NCBI GenBank assembly: GCA_030447385.1
Contig: JAUJOY010000003.1
Span: 345,000 to 408,999 of the forward strand
Source: Mycobacteriales bacterium
Lineage (GTDB): Bacteria; Actinomycetota; Actinomycetes; Mycobacteriales; SCTD01
DNA length: 64,000 nt
Direction of reading: 5' to 3'
Shown in pieces: positions 12,577-21,618 of this stretch; the stretch's first letter is position 1; every line of letters starts with the position of its first letter. The notes under the pieces were generated by a model. It worked only from the letters and a program-made list of their open reading frames with translations. It was not told where the DNA came from and made no database searches. The translations under genes were made by a program, and so were the position numbers.

Positions 12577-12630
12577 GAGATCTTCGGAACATCCCCAGCA
12601 TCGGGGTGCTGGGGATGCTCCGAAGATCTT
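12577..12630 (+). repeat. Long near-perfect inverted repeat downstream of aspS
   Basis: Arms 12578-12600 and 12607-12629 are 23 bases each, complementary except at one position, separated by a 6-base loop (TCGGGG). A flanking G-T wobble at 12577/12630 extends the stem. Each arm contains an AGATCT core, and the arm ends come close to the self-palindrome CCGAAGATCTTCGG. There is no T-run, so it may be a U-less terminator for aspS or an intergenic repeat element. Confidence 0.8.
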
Positions 12631-12635
12631 GACGA

Positions 12636-12690
12636 GGGCGGGGGGCGGGGGGGGCCGGGGGGCGGGGGGGCGGGGGAGGGCCGGCAGCGG
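12636..12690 (+). repeat. G-run tract with G-quadruplex potential
   Basis: Directly after the inverted repeat the plus strand holds at least six runs of four or more G separated by one or two bases. No gene is visible here. This low-complexity stretch could form intramolecular G-quadruplexes in the non-template strand or nascent RNA upstream of the caspase-like gene, or it may simply be drifted spacer. Confidence 0.6.
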
Positions 12691-12772
12691 GACGGGGGCG
12701 GCGGGCAGCGCCCTCGCCCCACTGCCGCCTCTACCGGTGTACAACAGGGTCCTCAGAGGAAGAAGGACCGGT

Positions 12773-13648
12773 ATGCGGCGAATCGTGGTGGCTGTCCTGC
12801 TGGCCGTGCTCACTGCTGTCACGGCTGCCAGCAGCGCAGCCAGCGGCATCCATCTCAACGGGGACCCGCTCCTGCCCTCGCTCCCGATCATCGGCGGCCC
12901 CTCGCCGCGCCCGGAGCCACCGCCGCCCGCCCCGGCGCCGGAGCCTCCGCCGCCCCCACCGACCGCCACGCCGGAGAACCGCTGGGCGCTGGTCGTCGGC
13001 GTGACCGACTACTCCGGCAAGGTCTCGGACACCGTCGGCGGCGCCAACGACGCCCGCCTGGTGCGGGACCTCCTGCTGCGCAGCGGCTGGCGCGCTGACC
13101 GCATCCGCCTCCTGGTGGACCGGGAGGTGACCGGCGCGAGCCTGTCCGAGGGGCTGCGCTGGCTGGCGGCCAACAGCGCCCCCGAGACCTTCTCCTTCTT
13201 CCACTACTCGGGTCACGTGAAGCAGAGGAACGGCCACGAGTACCTCTGGCCCGCGGACAACGGTTTCATCGAGGACACCGCCATGGTCAACGTCCTGCGC
13301 GGCATCCGTGGCACCGCGTGGACCAGCATCAGCGGGTGCGAGGCAGCCGGCTTTGACGACGGCCTGTCGTCCTCGCGGCACCTGTTCACGGGCTCCTCGG
13401 CGGTCACCGAGAAGTCCTACGAGGATCCGAGGACCGGCTACAGCGTCTGGACCAAGTTCCTCGGCGACGCCCTGTCGAGCTCGGCGAACGACACCGACGG
13501 CGACGGCGCGGTGACGGTCGAGGAGGCCTTCGCCACGGCCGCGCCCGCGGCGCGCAGCTACACCCAGAACCAGCGCCCGTACGGTCCGCAGACCCCGGCT
13601 CTGGCCGGCGGCATCGGGGGCCTGCGGCTGGACTCCCCGAGGATCTGA
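12773..13648 (+). CDS. Secreted caspase-like (peptidase C14) protein with EF-hand loop
   Basis: The ATG at 12773 has AGAAGGA six bases upstream. Order: signal peptide (about 1-24), Pro-rich linker (about 43-66), and a caspase-hemoglobinase fold domain from WALVVGV (residue 71). The predicted catalytic dyad is His148 (FHYSGH) and Cys189 ([10 protein letters not shown]), as in bacterial orthocaspases/metacaspases. Residues 240-251 ([12 protein letters not shown]) are a canonical EF-hand calcium loop with ligands at positions 1, 3, 5 and 12. Export plus a Ca2+ site suggests an extracellular, calcium-activated protease, likely Arg/Lys-specific as in the family. Substrate and role are unknown. It is flanked by aspS and rarA and appears to be an accessory gene in a housekeeping neighbourhood. 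Confidence 0.82.
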   Translation: MRRIVVAVLLAVLTAVTAASSAASGIHLNGDPLLPSLPIIGGPSPRPEPPPPAPAPEPPPPPPTATPENRWALVVGVTDYSGKVSDTVGGANDARLVRDLLLRSGWRADRIRLLVDREVTGASLSEGLRWLAANSAPETFSFFHYSGHVKQRNGHEYLWPADNGFIEDTAMVNVLRGIRGTAWTSISGCEAAGFDDGLSSSRHLFTGSSAVTEKSYEDPRTGYSVWTKFLGDALSSSANDTDGDGAVTVEEAFATAAPAARSYTQNQRPYGPQTPALAGGIGGLRLDSPRI

Positions 13649-13660
13649 CTGCGCACGACG

Positions 13661-13666
13661 TAGGGT
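13661..13666 (+). promoter_or_regulatory. Leaderless-type promoter of rarA
   Basis: TAGGGT (TANNNT -10) is followed by seven bases and then the GTG at 13674, placing the transcription start on or next to the start codon. Confidence 0.5.
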
Positions 13667-13673
13667 GCCGGTC

Positions 13674-15113
13674 GTGGCCGGCGACTCGCTGTTCGACGCG
13701 GCTGAGCGCGCGGCGGCCGAGCGGGTGGCGCCGCTGGCCGTCCGGATGAGGCCACGCACCCTCGACGAGGTGGTGGGCCAACGGCACCTGCTCGGGTCGG
13801 GGGCGCCGCTGCGTCAGCTGGTCGAGGGCGACGCGCCGCTGAGCGTGATCCTGCGGGGCCCGCCCGGTACCGGCAAGACGACGCTCGCCATGGTGATGGC
13901 GGCCTCGACGCGGCGCCGGTTCCGGGAGCTGTCCGCGGTGACGGCCGGCGTCAAGGACGTCCGCCAGGTGGTCGACGACGCCAAACGGGCTCTCGGCGAG
14001 ACCGGCAGGCAGACGGTGCTGTTCGTGGACGAGGTCCACCGGTTCTCCAAGACCCAGCAGGACGCGCTCCTGCCCAGCGTGGAGAACCGCTGGGTCACCC
14101 TCGTCGCGGCCACCACCGAGAACCCCTTCTTCAGCATCATCTCCCCGCTGCTGTCCCGCTCGCTGCTGCTGACGCTCGAGCCGCTGAGCGACGAGGACGT
14201 ACGCGCGGTCGTCGAGCGGGCGCTCGTCGACCCCCGCGGGCTGCGCGACGAGGTGGCCCTGGAGGCCGATGCGGCCGACCACCTCGTCCGGCTCGCCGGC
14301 GGTGACGCCCGGCGGGCACTCACAGCGCTGGAGGCCGCCGCCGGCGCCGCCACGCCGCGGGCGGCCGGCCGGTCGGTCGTGACGCTGGCGCTGCTGGAGC
14401 AGGCCGTGGACAAGGCAGCGGTGCGCTACGACCGCGACGGCGACCAGCACTACGACGTCATCAGTGGCTTCATCAAGTCGGTCCGCGGCTCCGACGTCGA
14501 CGCTGCCCTGCACTACCTGGCCCGGATGTTCGAGGCCGGCGAGGACCCGCGCTTCCTCGCACGGCGGCTGGTCGTGCTCGCCAGCGAGGACATCGGCCTC
14601 GCCGACCCGTCAGCGCTGCAGGCGGCCGTCGCCGCGGCGCAGGCGCTCGAGCTGATCGGGATGCCCGAGGCCCGTCTGAACCTGGCCCAGGCGACCGTGC
14701 ACCTGGCGCTCTCGCCCAAGAGCAACGCCGTGCTGGCCGGCATCGACAGCGCGCTGGCCGACGTGCGGGCCGGGCGAACGGGCACCGTCCCCGCCCACCT
14801 GCGCGACGCGCACTACCCGGGTGCGAGGGCGCTGGGCGTCCAGGGCTACCGATACCCTCACGACTTCCCGGGAAGGGTCGTGGCGCAGCAGTACGCGCCC
14901 GACCCGGTTGTCGGGCGGGAGTACTTCTCGCCGGGCGGCCTGGGGGCTGAGCGTGTCGCCTCGCAGCGGCTCGCGGGACTGCGCGAGGTGCTGCGCGGGG
15001 ACCGCGGGGTCGTGCCCGAGGATGCTGCGGACGGCTTCCGGCCCAGGTGCAGGCCCGTACCACCCACCGACGAGGAGCTCTCAGCCCTCGCAGCCCAGAA
15101 GGAGCGTCCCTAG
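13674..15113 (+). CDS. rarA: Replication-associated recombination protein RarA/MgsA
   Basis: AAA+ ATPase of the RarA/MgsA/WRNIP1 family that acts at stalled replication forks. The protein is about 479 residues. Motifs: Walker [11 protein letters not shown], Walker [12 protein letters not shown], sensor (TTENPFF), the C-terminal segment [20 protein letters not shown] and [18 protein letters not shown]. Start 13674 is preferred because of the leaderless -10 spacing; a GTG at 13665 is also in frame. It is followed without a gap by two small membrane-associated genes and alaS. Confidence 0.94.
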   Translation: MAGDSLFDAAERAAAERVAPLAVRMRPRTLDEVVGQRHLLGSGAPLRQLVEGDAPLSVILRGPPGTGKTTLAMVMAASTRRRFRELSAVTAGVKDVRQVVDDAKRALGETGRQTVLFVDEVHRFSKTQQDALLPSVENRWVTLVAATTENPFFSIISPLLSRSLLLTLEPLSDEDVRAVVERALVDPRGLRDEVALEADAADHLVRLAGGDARRALTALEAAAGAATPRAAGRSVVTLALLEQAVDKAAVRYDRDGDQHYDVISGFIKSVRGSDVDAALHYLARMFEAGEDPRFLARRLVVLASEDIGLADPSALQAAVAAAQALELIGMPEARLNLAQATVHLALSPKSNAVLAGIDSALADVRAGRTGTVPAHLRDAHYPGARALGVQGYRYPHDFPGRVVAQQYAPDPVVGREYFSPGGLGAERVASQRLAGLREVLRGDRGVVPEDAADGFRPRCRPVPPTDEELSALAAQKERP

Positions 15114-15521
15114 GTGCTCACCGGCGGTCAGGTCGCGGCTCTCATCGCGGCGGTGTTCTTCGCGCTGCTCATGCTCGTGATGTGCTATCTGGTCATCAAG
15201 CTGGCCAAGACCGTCGAGGAGACCCAGCGGCTCGTCGCCGGCATCACCGACAAGACCGTGCCGCTGCTCGGGGAGGTGACCACCTCGGTGACCCACGTCA
15301 ACGCCGAGCTCACCCGCGTGGACGCGATCACGGCCAACGTGCAGTCCATCACCGGGAACGTCTCCGCGCTCACCTCGCTGTTCGCGGCGACGCTCGGCAG
15401 CCCGGTCATCAAGGTCGCCGCCTTCTCCTACGGCGTCCGTCGGGCGGCGGGCAAGCGGCACTCCGACGACGTCACCAAGCGGGTGCGGGCCGAGCTCAAG
15501 GGCGAGCGGAAGAAGCGATGA
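15114..15521 (+). CDS. DUF948-type small membrane protein
   Basis: The predicted 135-residue protein has one N-terminal transmembrane helix (about residues 8-28, [20 protein letters not shown]), then an amphipathic helical region ([13 protein letters not shown]...[22 protein letters not shown]) and a basic tail ending KGERKKR. It resembles the DUF948 family found just upstream of alaS in actinobacteria. Function unknown. GTG start with AAGGAG ten bases upstream; ATGA overlap with the next gene. Confidence 0.85.
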   Translation: MLTGGQVAALIAAVFFALLMLVMCYLVIKLAKTVEETQRLVAGITDKTVPLLGEVTTSVTHVNAELTRVDAITANVQSITGNVSALTSLFAATLGSPVIKVAAFSYGVRRAAGKRHSDDVTKRVRAELKGERKKR

Positions 15522-15820
15522 CGCGGCGACTGTTCTACATCGCCATGGGAGCAGCCGTGGGCATCCTCGTGGTCCGCAAGGCCGCCACGGCCGCGCAGCG
15601 CTTCACTCCGGCAGGCCTGCAGACCTCCGCCGCCGGGGCCTTCAGCGGCCTCACCGAGGCGATCCGGGAGTTCACCGCCGAGCTGAAGGTGGCCATGGCC
15701 GAGCGCGAGGACGAGCTTCGCGTGACGCTGGGGCTCGACGGCACGCACGACCTCGTGGACTACCAGCCCGGGCTCACCGGTGGGCTGGACGACGACATCC
15801 CGGACGACGGCCGGCGGTGA
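15518..15820 (+). CDS. Small conserved protein upstream of alaS (DUF6167-like)
   Basis: The predicted 100-residue protein (ATG overlapping the previous stop) has a hydrophobic N-terminus [20 protein letters not shown], a helical middle ([20 protein letters not shown]) and an acidic C-terminus ([13 protein letters not shown]). Small proteins of this kind sit between the DUF948 gene and alaS in many actinobacteria. No function is known. Its four-base overlaps on both sides suggest coordinated translation with alaS. Confidence 0.8.
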   Translation: MTRRLFYIAMGAAVGILVVRKAATAAQRFTPAGLQTSAAGAFSGLTEAIREFTAELKVAMAEREDELRVTLGLDGTHDLVDYQPGLTGGLDDDIPDDGRR

Positions 15821-18498
15821 GGTCCGAGGACATCCGCCGCCGCTTCCTGGCCTACTTCGAGGCGCGCGGCCACACCGTCGTGCCGTCGGCGTCGCTGATC
15901 GCCGACGACCCTACGCTGCTGCTGGTCAACGCCGGGATGGTGCCCTTCAAGCCGTACTTCCTCGGTGAGGCGCCGCCGCCCCACCCCCGCGCGACCAGTG
16001 TGCAGAAGTGCGTGCGCACCCTCGACATCGACGAGGTGGGCAAGACGACCCGGCACGGCTCGTTCTTCCAGATGGCCGGCAACTTCTCCTTCGGCGACTA
16101 CTTCAAGGAGGGCGCGATCCCGTACGCCTGGGAGCTGCTCACCAGCAGCCAGGCGACCGGCGGCTACGGCCTGGACGAGAAGGACCTGTGGGTCACGGTC
16201 TACCTCGACGACGACGAGGCGGCCGAGGTGTGGCAGTCGCGGGTCGGCGTGTCACCCGAACGGATCCAGCGGCTGGGCAAGGCCGACAACTACTGGTCCA
16301 TGGGGGTGCCGGGTCCCTGCGGCCCGGACAGCGAGATCTTCCTCGACCGGGGGCCCAAGTGGGGACCCGAGGGCGGCCCGGCAGTGGGGGGCGAGCGCTA
16401 CCTCGAGCTGTGGAACCTGGTGTTCATGCAGTACGAGCGGGGCGCCTCCACCGGCGGCGATAAGGACGACTACCCCATCCTGCGCGAGCTGCCGAGCAAG
16501 AACATCGACACCGGGATGGGGATCGAGCGGATGGCCGCGGTCCTGCAGGGCGTCGACAACCTCTACGAGATCGACACCTCGCGGCAGATCCTCGACCGAG
16601 CCGCGGCGCTCACCGGCGCCGTCTACGGCGCGGACCCGGAGGGCGACGTGCGGCTGCGGGTCGTGGCCGACCACGCGCGTACCGCCGTCATGCTGCTCGG
16701 CGACGGGGTGACGCCGGGCAACGAGGGGCGCGGCTACGTCCTGCGCCGGATCCTGCGCCGCGCGATCAGGGCGATGCGGCTGCTCGGCGCCGACGAGCCG
16801 ACGCTCCGCTCGCTCGTCGACGCGTCGATCCGCGCGATGGGGCCGCAGTACCCCGAGCTCGTGACCGACCGCGCCCGCATCGAGACCGTCGCGGTGGCGG
16901 AGGAGGGCAGCTTCCTCGAGACGCTCAGCAAGGGCGCCACGGTCTTCGACACGGCGGTGCCGGCCGCCCGGTCCGCGGGCGGCGTCCTGTCGGGCTCGGC
17001 GGCGTTCGCGCTGCACGACACGTACGGCTTCCCGATCGACCTGACCCTCGAGATGGCGGCCGAGCAGGGCCTGCGCGTGGACGAGGAGGGCTTTCGCGCC
17101 CTCATGGCCGAGCAGCGCGAGCGCGCGAAGGCTGACGCCCGGGGCAAGAAGTCCGGCGGCGTCGACACCTCCGCCTACCGGTCGCTGCTCGACGCGGCAG
17201 GAACCACGGAGTTCACCGGCTACCGCGAGGTGGTGTCGGAGGCGGTGCTGCGCGGGCTCCTGGTCGACGGGACCGTCGCCCCCGCGGCGGGCGAGGGCAC
17301 GCAGGTCGACGTGGTGCTCGACCGCACGCCCTTCTACGCCGAGGCGGGAGGTCAGCTCGCCGACGCCGGGCGCATCGTGCTGCCCGACGGGGCGGTGCTC
17401 GTGGTCGAGGACGTCCAGAAGGTGCTGCCCGACCTGACCGTGCACCGGGCGCGGGTCGAGTCCGGCGAGGTCCGCGCCGGGACGAAGGTCCTCGCCGCCG
17501 TCGACGTGGAACGACGCCGGGCGATCTCGCGGGCGCACACCGCGACCCACCTGGTCCACGCGGCGATGCGGTCCGCCCTCGGCGAGCAGGCCACGCAGGC
17601 CGGCTCGGAGAACCGGCCTGGGCGCTTCCGCTTCGACTTCGCCTCTCCCTCCGCGGTTCCGGCGTCGGTGCTGGCCGACGTCGAGCAGGAGATCAACGAG
17701 ATCGCCCTGGCCGACCTCGAGGTCCGGGCTTTCGTGACCAGCCAGGAGGAGGCCCGCCGGATCGGCGCGATGGCGCTGTTCGGCGAGAAGTACGGCGAGT
17801 CCGTACGCGTGGTGGAGGTCGGCAGCTACGCGCGCGAGCTGTGCGGCGGCACCCACGCGGCCCGCTCCGGCCAGCTGGGGATGATCAAGCTGCTGTCCGA
17901 GGCCTCCATCGGGGCGGGGGTCCGCCGCGTCGAGGGGCTCGTGGGGCTGGACGCCTACTCCTACCTCGCCCGTGAGCACGTCCTGCTGGCCCAGCTGGCC
18001 GCGTCGTTCAAGGTGCCGGCCGAGGAGGTCCCCGACCGCGTTGCGGCGACCGTGGCGCGCCTGCGCGAGGTCGAGAAGGAGCTCGACCGCCTGCGGGCGA
18101 CGGCGGTCCTGCAGCAGGCCGCCGCGTTCGCCGCCGCGGCGAGAGATGTCTTCGGCTTCCTCTACGCGGGGGTGGAGGCGCCCGCCGGGACCGCCGCCGG
18201 CCTCGTCCGCCAGCTCGCTCTCGACATCCGCGGGCGACTCCCGGCCGATCGGCCGGCCGCGGTGCTGGTCGCGGCGGGAGGGGACCGGGTGAGCCTCGTC
18301 GCCGCGGTCAACGAGGCCGCCAGGGCGCGGGGCCTGTCCGCCAACGACCTGCTCCGCACCGCCGCCGTCGCGGTCGACGGCAAGGGCGGCGGCCGGGACG
18401 ACGTCGCGCAGGGGGGTGGTTCGCGCTCGGCGGGGATCCCCGAAGCGCTGGTGCGGGCGGAGCACCGCGTCGGGGAGGTGGCGACGGCCGGTGGCTGA
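15817..18498 (+). CDS. alaS: Alanyl-tRNA synthetase
   Basis: Full-length AlaRS of 893 residues: class II catalytic core at the N-terminus ([36 protein letters not shown]), tRNA-recognition region, editing domain with zinc-site motifs HTATHLVH and CGGTH, and C-terminal DHHA1-type oligomerisation domain ([14 protein letters not shown]). The editing site appears intact, so mischarged Ser/Gly-tRNA-Ala should be cleared. GTG start overlaps the upstream stop (GTGA). Confidence 0.97.
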   Translation: MRSEDIRRRFLAYFEARGHTVVPSASLIADDPTLLLVNAGMVPFKPYFLGEAPPPHPRATSVQKCVRTLDIDEVGKTTRHGSFFQMAGNFSFGDYFKEGAIPYAWELLTSSQATGGYGLDEKDLWVTVYLDDDEAAEVWQSRVGVSPERIQRLGKADNYWSMGVPGPCGPDSEIFLDRGPKWGPEGGPAVGGERYLELWNLVFMQYERGASTGGDKDDYPILRELPSKNIDTGMGIERMAAVLQGVDNLYEIDTSRQILDRAAALTGAVYGADPEGDVRLRVVADHARTAVMLLGDGVTPGNEGRGYVLRRILRRAIRAMRLLGADEPTLRSLVDASIRAMGPQYPELVTDRARIETVAVAEEGSFLETLSKGATVFDTAVPAARSAGGVLSGSAAFALHDTYGFPIDLTLEMAAEQGLRVDEEGFRALMAEQRERAKADARGKKSGGVDTSAYRSLLDAAGTTEFTGYREVVSEAVLRGLLVDGTVAPAAGEGTQVDVVLDRTPFYAEAGGQLADAGRIVLPDGAVLVVEDVQKVLPDLTVHRARVESGEVRAGTKVLAAVDVERRRAISRAHTATHLVHAAMRSALGEQATQAGSENRPGRFRFDFASPSAVPASVLADVEQEINEIALADLEVRAFVTSQEEARRIGAMALFGEKYGESVRVVEVGSYARELCGGTHAARSGQLGMIKLLSEASIGAGVRRVEGLVGLDAYSYLAREHVLLAQLAASFKVPAEEVPDRVAATVARLREVEKELDRLRATAVLQQAAAFAAAARDVFGFLYAGVEAPAGTAAGLVRQLALDIRGRLPADRPAAVLVAAGGDRVSLVAAVNEAARARGLSANDLLRTAAVAVDGKGGGRDDVAQGGGSRSAGIPEALVRAEHRVGEVATAGG

Positions 18499-18922
18499 CC
18501 GGCGGCCCGCCGGCCCGCCGGGCGTCGTCCTCGCCGTGGACGTCGGGACGGTGCGCATCGGGGTCGCGGCCAGCGACCCGCACCGGATCCTCGCCTCGCC
18601 GGTGGAGACGGTGCCGGCGCCGGGCCACAGCCGGGTGGCCGAGCTCGTGGCGGAGCGGACGGCCGTCCTCGTCGTCGTCGGGCTGCCGGTCTCCCTGTCG
18701 GGAGAGGCCGCGAGCGCCTCCGCCGTCATGGCGCGCGATTGGGCGTCGCTGCTGACGCCGCTCGTCGCTCCGGTCGAGGTGCGCCTGGTGGACGAGCGGC
18801 TGACGACGGTCAGCGCCACCGCGGCGCTTCGTGCCTCCGGCCGCACAGTGCGCGGGAGCCGCCGGGTGGTCGACCAGGCGGCGGCCGTGGCCCTGCTGCA
18901 AGGCGTGCTCGACCAGAGGTGA
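18491..18922 (+). CDS. ruvX: Putative pre-16S rRNA nuclease RuvX/YqgF
   Basis: RNase H-fold protein of 143 residues from the GTG at 18491, which overlaps the end of alaS by eight bases. The N-terminal [14 protein letters not shown] carries the first catalytic Asp (Asp17), followed by [11 protein letters not shown] and the VDERLTT motif. Homologues process 16S rRNA 5' ends. The alaS-ruvX-mltG-aroE order is standard. Confidence 0.93.
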   Translation: MADRRPAGPPGVVLAVDVGTVRIGVAASDPHRILASPVETVPAPGHSRVAELVAERTAVLVVVGLPVSLSGEAASASAVMARDWASLLTPLVAPVEVRLVDERLTTVSATAALRASGRTVRGSRRVVDQAAAVALLQGVLDQR

Positions 18923-18990
18923 GGGGGAAGCGCCCGGTCCGGGCGGACCCGTCGAGGCACGTGCTTTCCCAGCGCGTACTCGGGGACCGA

Positions 18991-18996
18991 TAGTCT
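18991..18996 (+). promoter_or_regulatory. Leaderless-type promoter of mltG
   Basis: TAGTCT (TANNNT) is separated by eight bases from the GTG at 19005, consistent with transcription starting at or very near the start codon. Confidence 0.5.
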
Positions 18997-19004
18997 CCCT
19001 AACC

Positions 19005-20108
19005 GTGACCGACCTGATGGACCTCAGCCGGGAGGACCCCTCGCCGCGTCGCCCGCCTCAGTCCCGCCGCCGCGGCCCGGCCAAGGTCGTCGCCGTCCTG
19101 TTCCTCCTGCTGCTCATCGCGGGTCTCGCCGGGGGCGCCGCGCTGGGGGTCAGCAAGGTGCTGGGGGGAAAGGCGCCGGACTACCCGGGGGAGGGAACCG
19201 GTGAGGCGATCGTCCAGATCCAGCCCGGCGACACCTCGGGAGACGTGGCGGACACGCTCGTCGCGCAGGACGTGGTCAAGAGCCGGAAGGCGTTCTTCAA
19301 CGTCGCCGCCAAGGACCCACGGGCGCTGAGCCTGCAGCCGGGCTACTACCGGGTCAGGACGCAGATGAGCTCGTCGGCCGCCCTTGCGCTCCTGCTCGAC
19401 CCCGGGTCCCGGATGCTGGGCCGGGTGACCGTTCCCGAGGGCCTGACGGTCGAGCAGACGCTGCAGGTCCTCGCGCAGGGCACCGAGATCCCCCTCGAGC
19501 AGTACACCGCCGCCGCCGCCAACCCGGCCTCGCTGGGCCTGCCGCCCTACGCGCAGAACCGGCTCGAGGGCTTCCTGTTTCCGGCGACCTACGACATCGA
19601 GCCGGGCACCAGCGCCGTCGAGATCCTGACCCGGCTGGTCGACCGGTTCGAGCAGGCCGCGCAGAAGACCGGCCTCGTGGAGGGCGCGCAGAAGCTCGGC
19701 CTCACGCCCTACCAGGTGGTGGTCGTCGCGAGCCTCATCGAGCGTGAGGTCAAGCGCGACGAGGAGTACCCCCAGGTCGCCCGGGTCGTCTACAACCGGC
19801 TGGAGCGCAACATGCCCCTCGGGATCGACGCGGCGATCCTGTACGGCGTGGGCAAGACCGCCGGCGGCTCGCTGACCGCGTCGGACCTGGCGAAGGACAC
19901 GCCCTACGAGAACCGGCGCAAGACCGGGCTGCCCCCGACGCCCATCGCCTCGCCGGGGGAGGCTACGCTCCGCGGAGCTCTCAACCCCGTTCCGGGCGAC
20001 ATCCTCTACTACGTCCTGGCGAGCAAGGACGGCACCACGTTCTTCACCCCCGACTACAACGCCTTCCTGCGCCAGCGCGACAAGTCCCGCGCAGAGGGCG
20101 TCTTCTAG
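19005..20108 (+). CDS. mltG: Endolytic peptidoglycan transglycosylase MltG
   Basis: YceG/MltG family protein (367 residues) that cleaves nascent glycan strands and helps set glycan length. A basic cytoplasmic segment (RRPPQSRRRGPAK) precedes one transmembrane helix (about residues 28-50), a LysM-like region, and the catalytic YceG domain. The family catalytic Glu is in VASLIEREVK, followed by VARVVYNRL and PYENRRKTGLPPTPIASPG. The start is set by the leaderless promoter; an in-frame ATG at 19017 is an alternative. It sits four bases upstream of aroE. Confidence 0.94.
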   Translation: MTDLMDLSREDPSPRRPPQSRRRGPAKVVAVLFLLLLIAGLAGGAALGVSKVLGGKAPDYPGEGTGEAIVQIQPGDTSGDVADTLVAQDVVKSRKAFFNVAAKDPRALSLQPGYYRVRTQMSSSAALALLLDPGSRMLGRVTVPEGLTVEQTLQVLAQGTEIPLEQYTAAAANPASLGLPPYAQNRLEGFLFPATYDIEPGTSAVEILTRLVDRFEQAAQKTGLVEGAQKLGLTPYQVVVVASLIEREVKRDEEYPQVARVVYNRLERNMPLGIDAAILYGVGKTAGGSLTASDLAKDTPYENRRKTGLPPTPIASPGEATLRGALNPVPGDILYYVLASKDGTTFFTPDYNAFLRQRDKSRAEGVF

Positions 20109-20112
20109 GCGC

Positions 20113-20892
20113 GTGCGAGCCGCCGTCCTCGGCTCCCCGGTCGCGCACTCGCTGTCCCCGCGCCTGCACCGCGCGGCCTACGCCGCGCTGGGCCTGGACT
20201 GGACCTACGACGCGATCGACCTGCAGCCCGGGGGCCTGCACTCCTTCCTGGACGGCCTCGACCACGAGTGGGCCGGCCTGTCGCTGACGATGCCGCTCAA
20301 GTCGGCGGTCCTGCCGCTGCTCGACACCTGCGCGGACCTCGCCCGGGCCGTGGCCGCTGCCAACACGGTGGTGCTGCGCGGCGGACTGCGCCACGGGCAC
20401 AACACGGACGTGGCCGGGATCGTCGCGGCGCTGCGCGCGCACGGCATCGGTGCGCCGGAGCGGGTGGTGGTCCTCGGCGGGGGAGCGACCGCCCGGTCCG
20501 CCCTCGCGGCCCTGGCCCAGCTGGGCTGCCGCCGCCCGGTCCTGGTGGTGCGCAGCTTCCCCGCCGACACGCTCGCTGCAGCCGACCGGCTGCGCGTGCA
20601 GCCGGAGGTGCGGGCGCTGTCGGCGCAGGTGTTCTCGGGGTGCGACCTGGTGGTCAGCACGCTGCCGCCCGGCGCCGGGGACGTCGCCGCGACCCACGTC
20701 CGCAACGTCCCGGCGCTGCTCGACGTGGTCTACGACCCGTGGCCGTCCGAGCTGGCGTCCGCGTGCCGGGGGACGGTCGTCGGCGGCGCCGAGATGCTCC
20801 TGCACCAGGCGGCGGCACAGGTCGAGCTGATGACCGGGCTCCCTGCGCCGGTCGAGGCGATGCGGGAGGCACTGGCAGACCTCAAGCCCTGA
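20113..20892 (+). CDS. aroE: Shikimate dehydrogenase
   Basis: Reduces 3-dehydroshikimate with NADPH. The 259-residue protein has the substrate-binding Ser13/Ser15 (HSLSP), catalytic Lys63 (TMPLK) and Asp99 (NTD), and the nucleotide loop VLGGGATARSA (about 120-130). The C-terminal GGAEMLLHQA segment is also conserved. The other shikimate genes (aroC, aroK, aroB, aroQ) lie 18 kb downstream beyond the pilus island, so the pathway cluster is split here. Confidence 0.95.
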   Translation: MRAAVLGSPVAHSLSPRLHRAAYAALGLDWTYDAIDLQPGGLHSFLDGLDHEWAGLSLTMPLKSAVLPLLDTCADLARAVAAANTVVLRGGLRHGHNTDVAGIVAALRAHGIGAPERVVVLGGGATARSALAALAQLGCRRPVLVVRSFPADTLAAADRLRVQPEVRALSAQVFSGCDLVVSTLPPGAGDVAATHVRNVPALLDVVYDPWPSELASACRGTVVGGAEMLLHQAAAQVELMTGLPAPVEAMREALADLKP

Positions 20893-20915
20893 CACGAGAG
20901 GGCCGATGGGACTGC

Positions 20916-20944
20916 CATAGGCGGTAGGCCGCCATGTGAAGGAG
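20916..20944 (+). promoter_or_regulatory. Hairpin and ribosome-binding site ahead of the pilus island
   Basis: CAT-A-GGCGG (20916-20924) and CCGCC-ATG (20929-20936) pair around a TAGG tetraloop with one bulged A. AAGGAG (20939-20944) follows immediately and serves the ATG at 20949. Folding could affect ribosome access to the Roadblock gene, or the element may be a protein operator. No convincing -10 is seen in this 56-base gap. Confidence 0.4.
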
Positions 20945-20948
20945 CCTC

Positions 20949-21578
20949 ATGACCGACCTGCACAGCGTCCCTCTGGCCGCCGGCCTGAGCCGCGCCGACC
21001 GGCTCGACCGGACGATCCACACCTTGCTGTCGCAGAACCCTCAGCTCGAGGCGGCTGCGGTGGTCTCCTTCGACGGGCTTCCCATGGCCTCTGCGCTGCC
21101 GCCCTCCATGGACGAGGACCGGGTCGCCGCCATGAGCGCCGCGCTGCTGTCACTCGGCGAACGCGCCGCGCAAGGTCTCGGCCGCGGCGAGCTCTCCCAG
21201 GTCTACATCGAGGGCGACACCGGGACGGTGTTCCTCATCTCCGCCGACGACGAGGCCGTGCTCGTCGCGGTCGCCGCCTCGGGCGCCAAGGCCGGGATGA
21301 TGCTGTACGAGGTACGCCGCGCGGCCGCCCTCGTCGCCGGCATCCTGCAGGCCGAGGACGAGCCCGTCGCACCCGAGCCTGCGCCGGTGCAGGCGCCGCC
21401 CGTCGTCGCGGCCCCCCCGCCGCTGGCGGCCGTGCCGAGTCCCCCACCGCCCACCGTGCCGGCCACGCGCCCGCCCACACCGGCTGTGACCACGCCCGAC
21501 AGCACCTGGACGCCCTCCTACCTGCCGCCCACCACGGTGGTCCCGGGCAGCGGGCCGCCACCGCCGTCGTGGTCCTGA
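20949..21578 (+). CDS. Roadblock/LC7 (MglB-like) protein
   Basis: The predicted 209-residue protein has an N-terminal Roadblock/LC7 domain (about residues 12-115: LDRTIHTLL, AAAVVSFDGLPMASALP, GELSQVYIEGDTGTVFLISA) and a long Pro-rich, probably disordered tail (about 122-209). Roadblock proteins dimerise and act as GAPs or partners for small GTPases; MglB controls MglA polarity in Myxococcus, and CvnB does a related job in streptomycete conservons. A small GTPase is encoded two genes downstream, so a GAP/partner role is likely by context. First gene of the pilus island. Confidence 0.85.
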   Translation: MTDLHSVPLAAGLSRADRLDRTIHTLLSQNPQLEAAAVVSFDGLPMASALPPSMDEDRVAAMSAALLSLGERAAQGLGRGELSQVYIEGDTGTVFLISADDEAVLVAVAASGAKAGMMLYEVRRAAALVAGILQAEDEPVAPEPAPVQAPPVVAAPPPLAAVPSPPPPTVPATRPPTPAVTTPDSTWTPSYLPPTTVVPGSGPPPPSWS

Positions 21579-21618
21579 CCCGCCCGGTCACCTTTCGCCG
21601 CCGATCGACGGGACCGTT

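Noticed and set aside
12577-12630. Phage attachment site at the long inverted repeat
   Set aside because: No tRNA, integrase or second copy in direct orientation is present; an inverted repeat alone does not indicate attachment.
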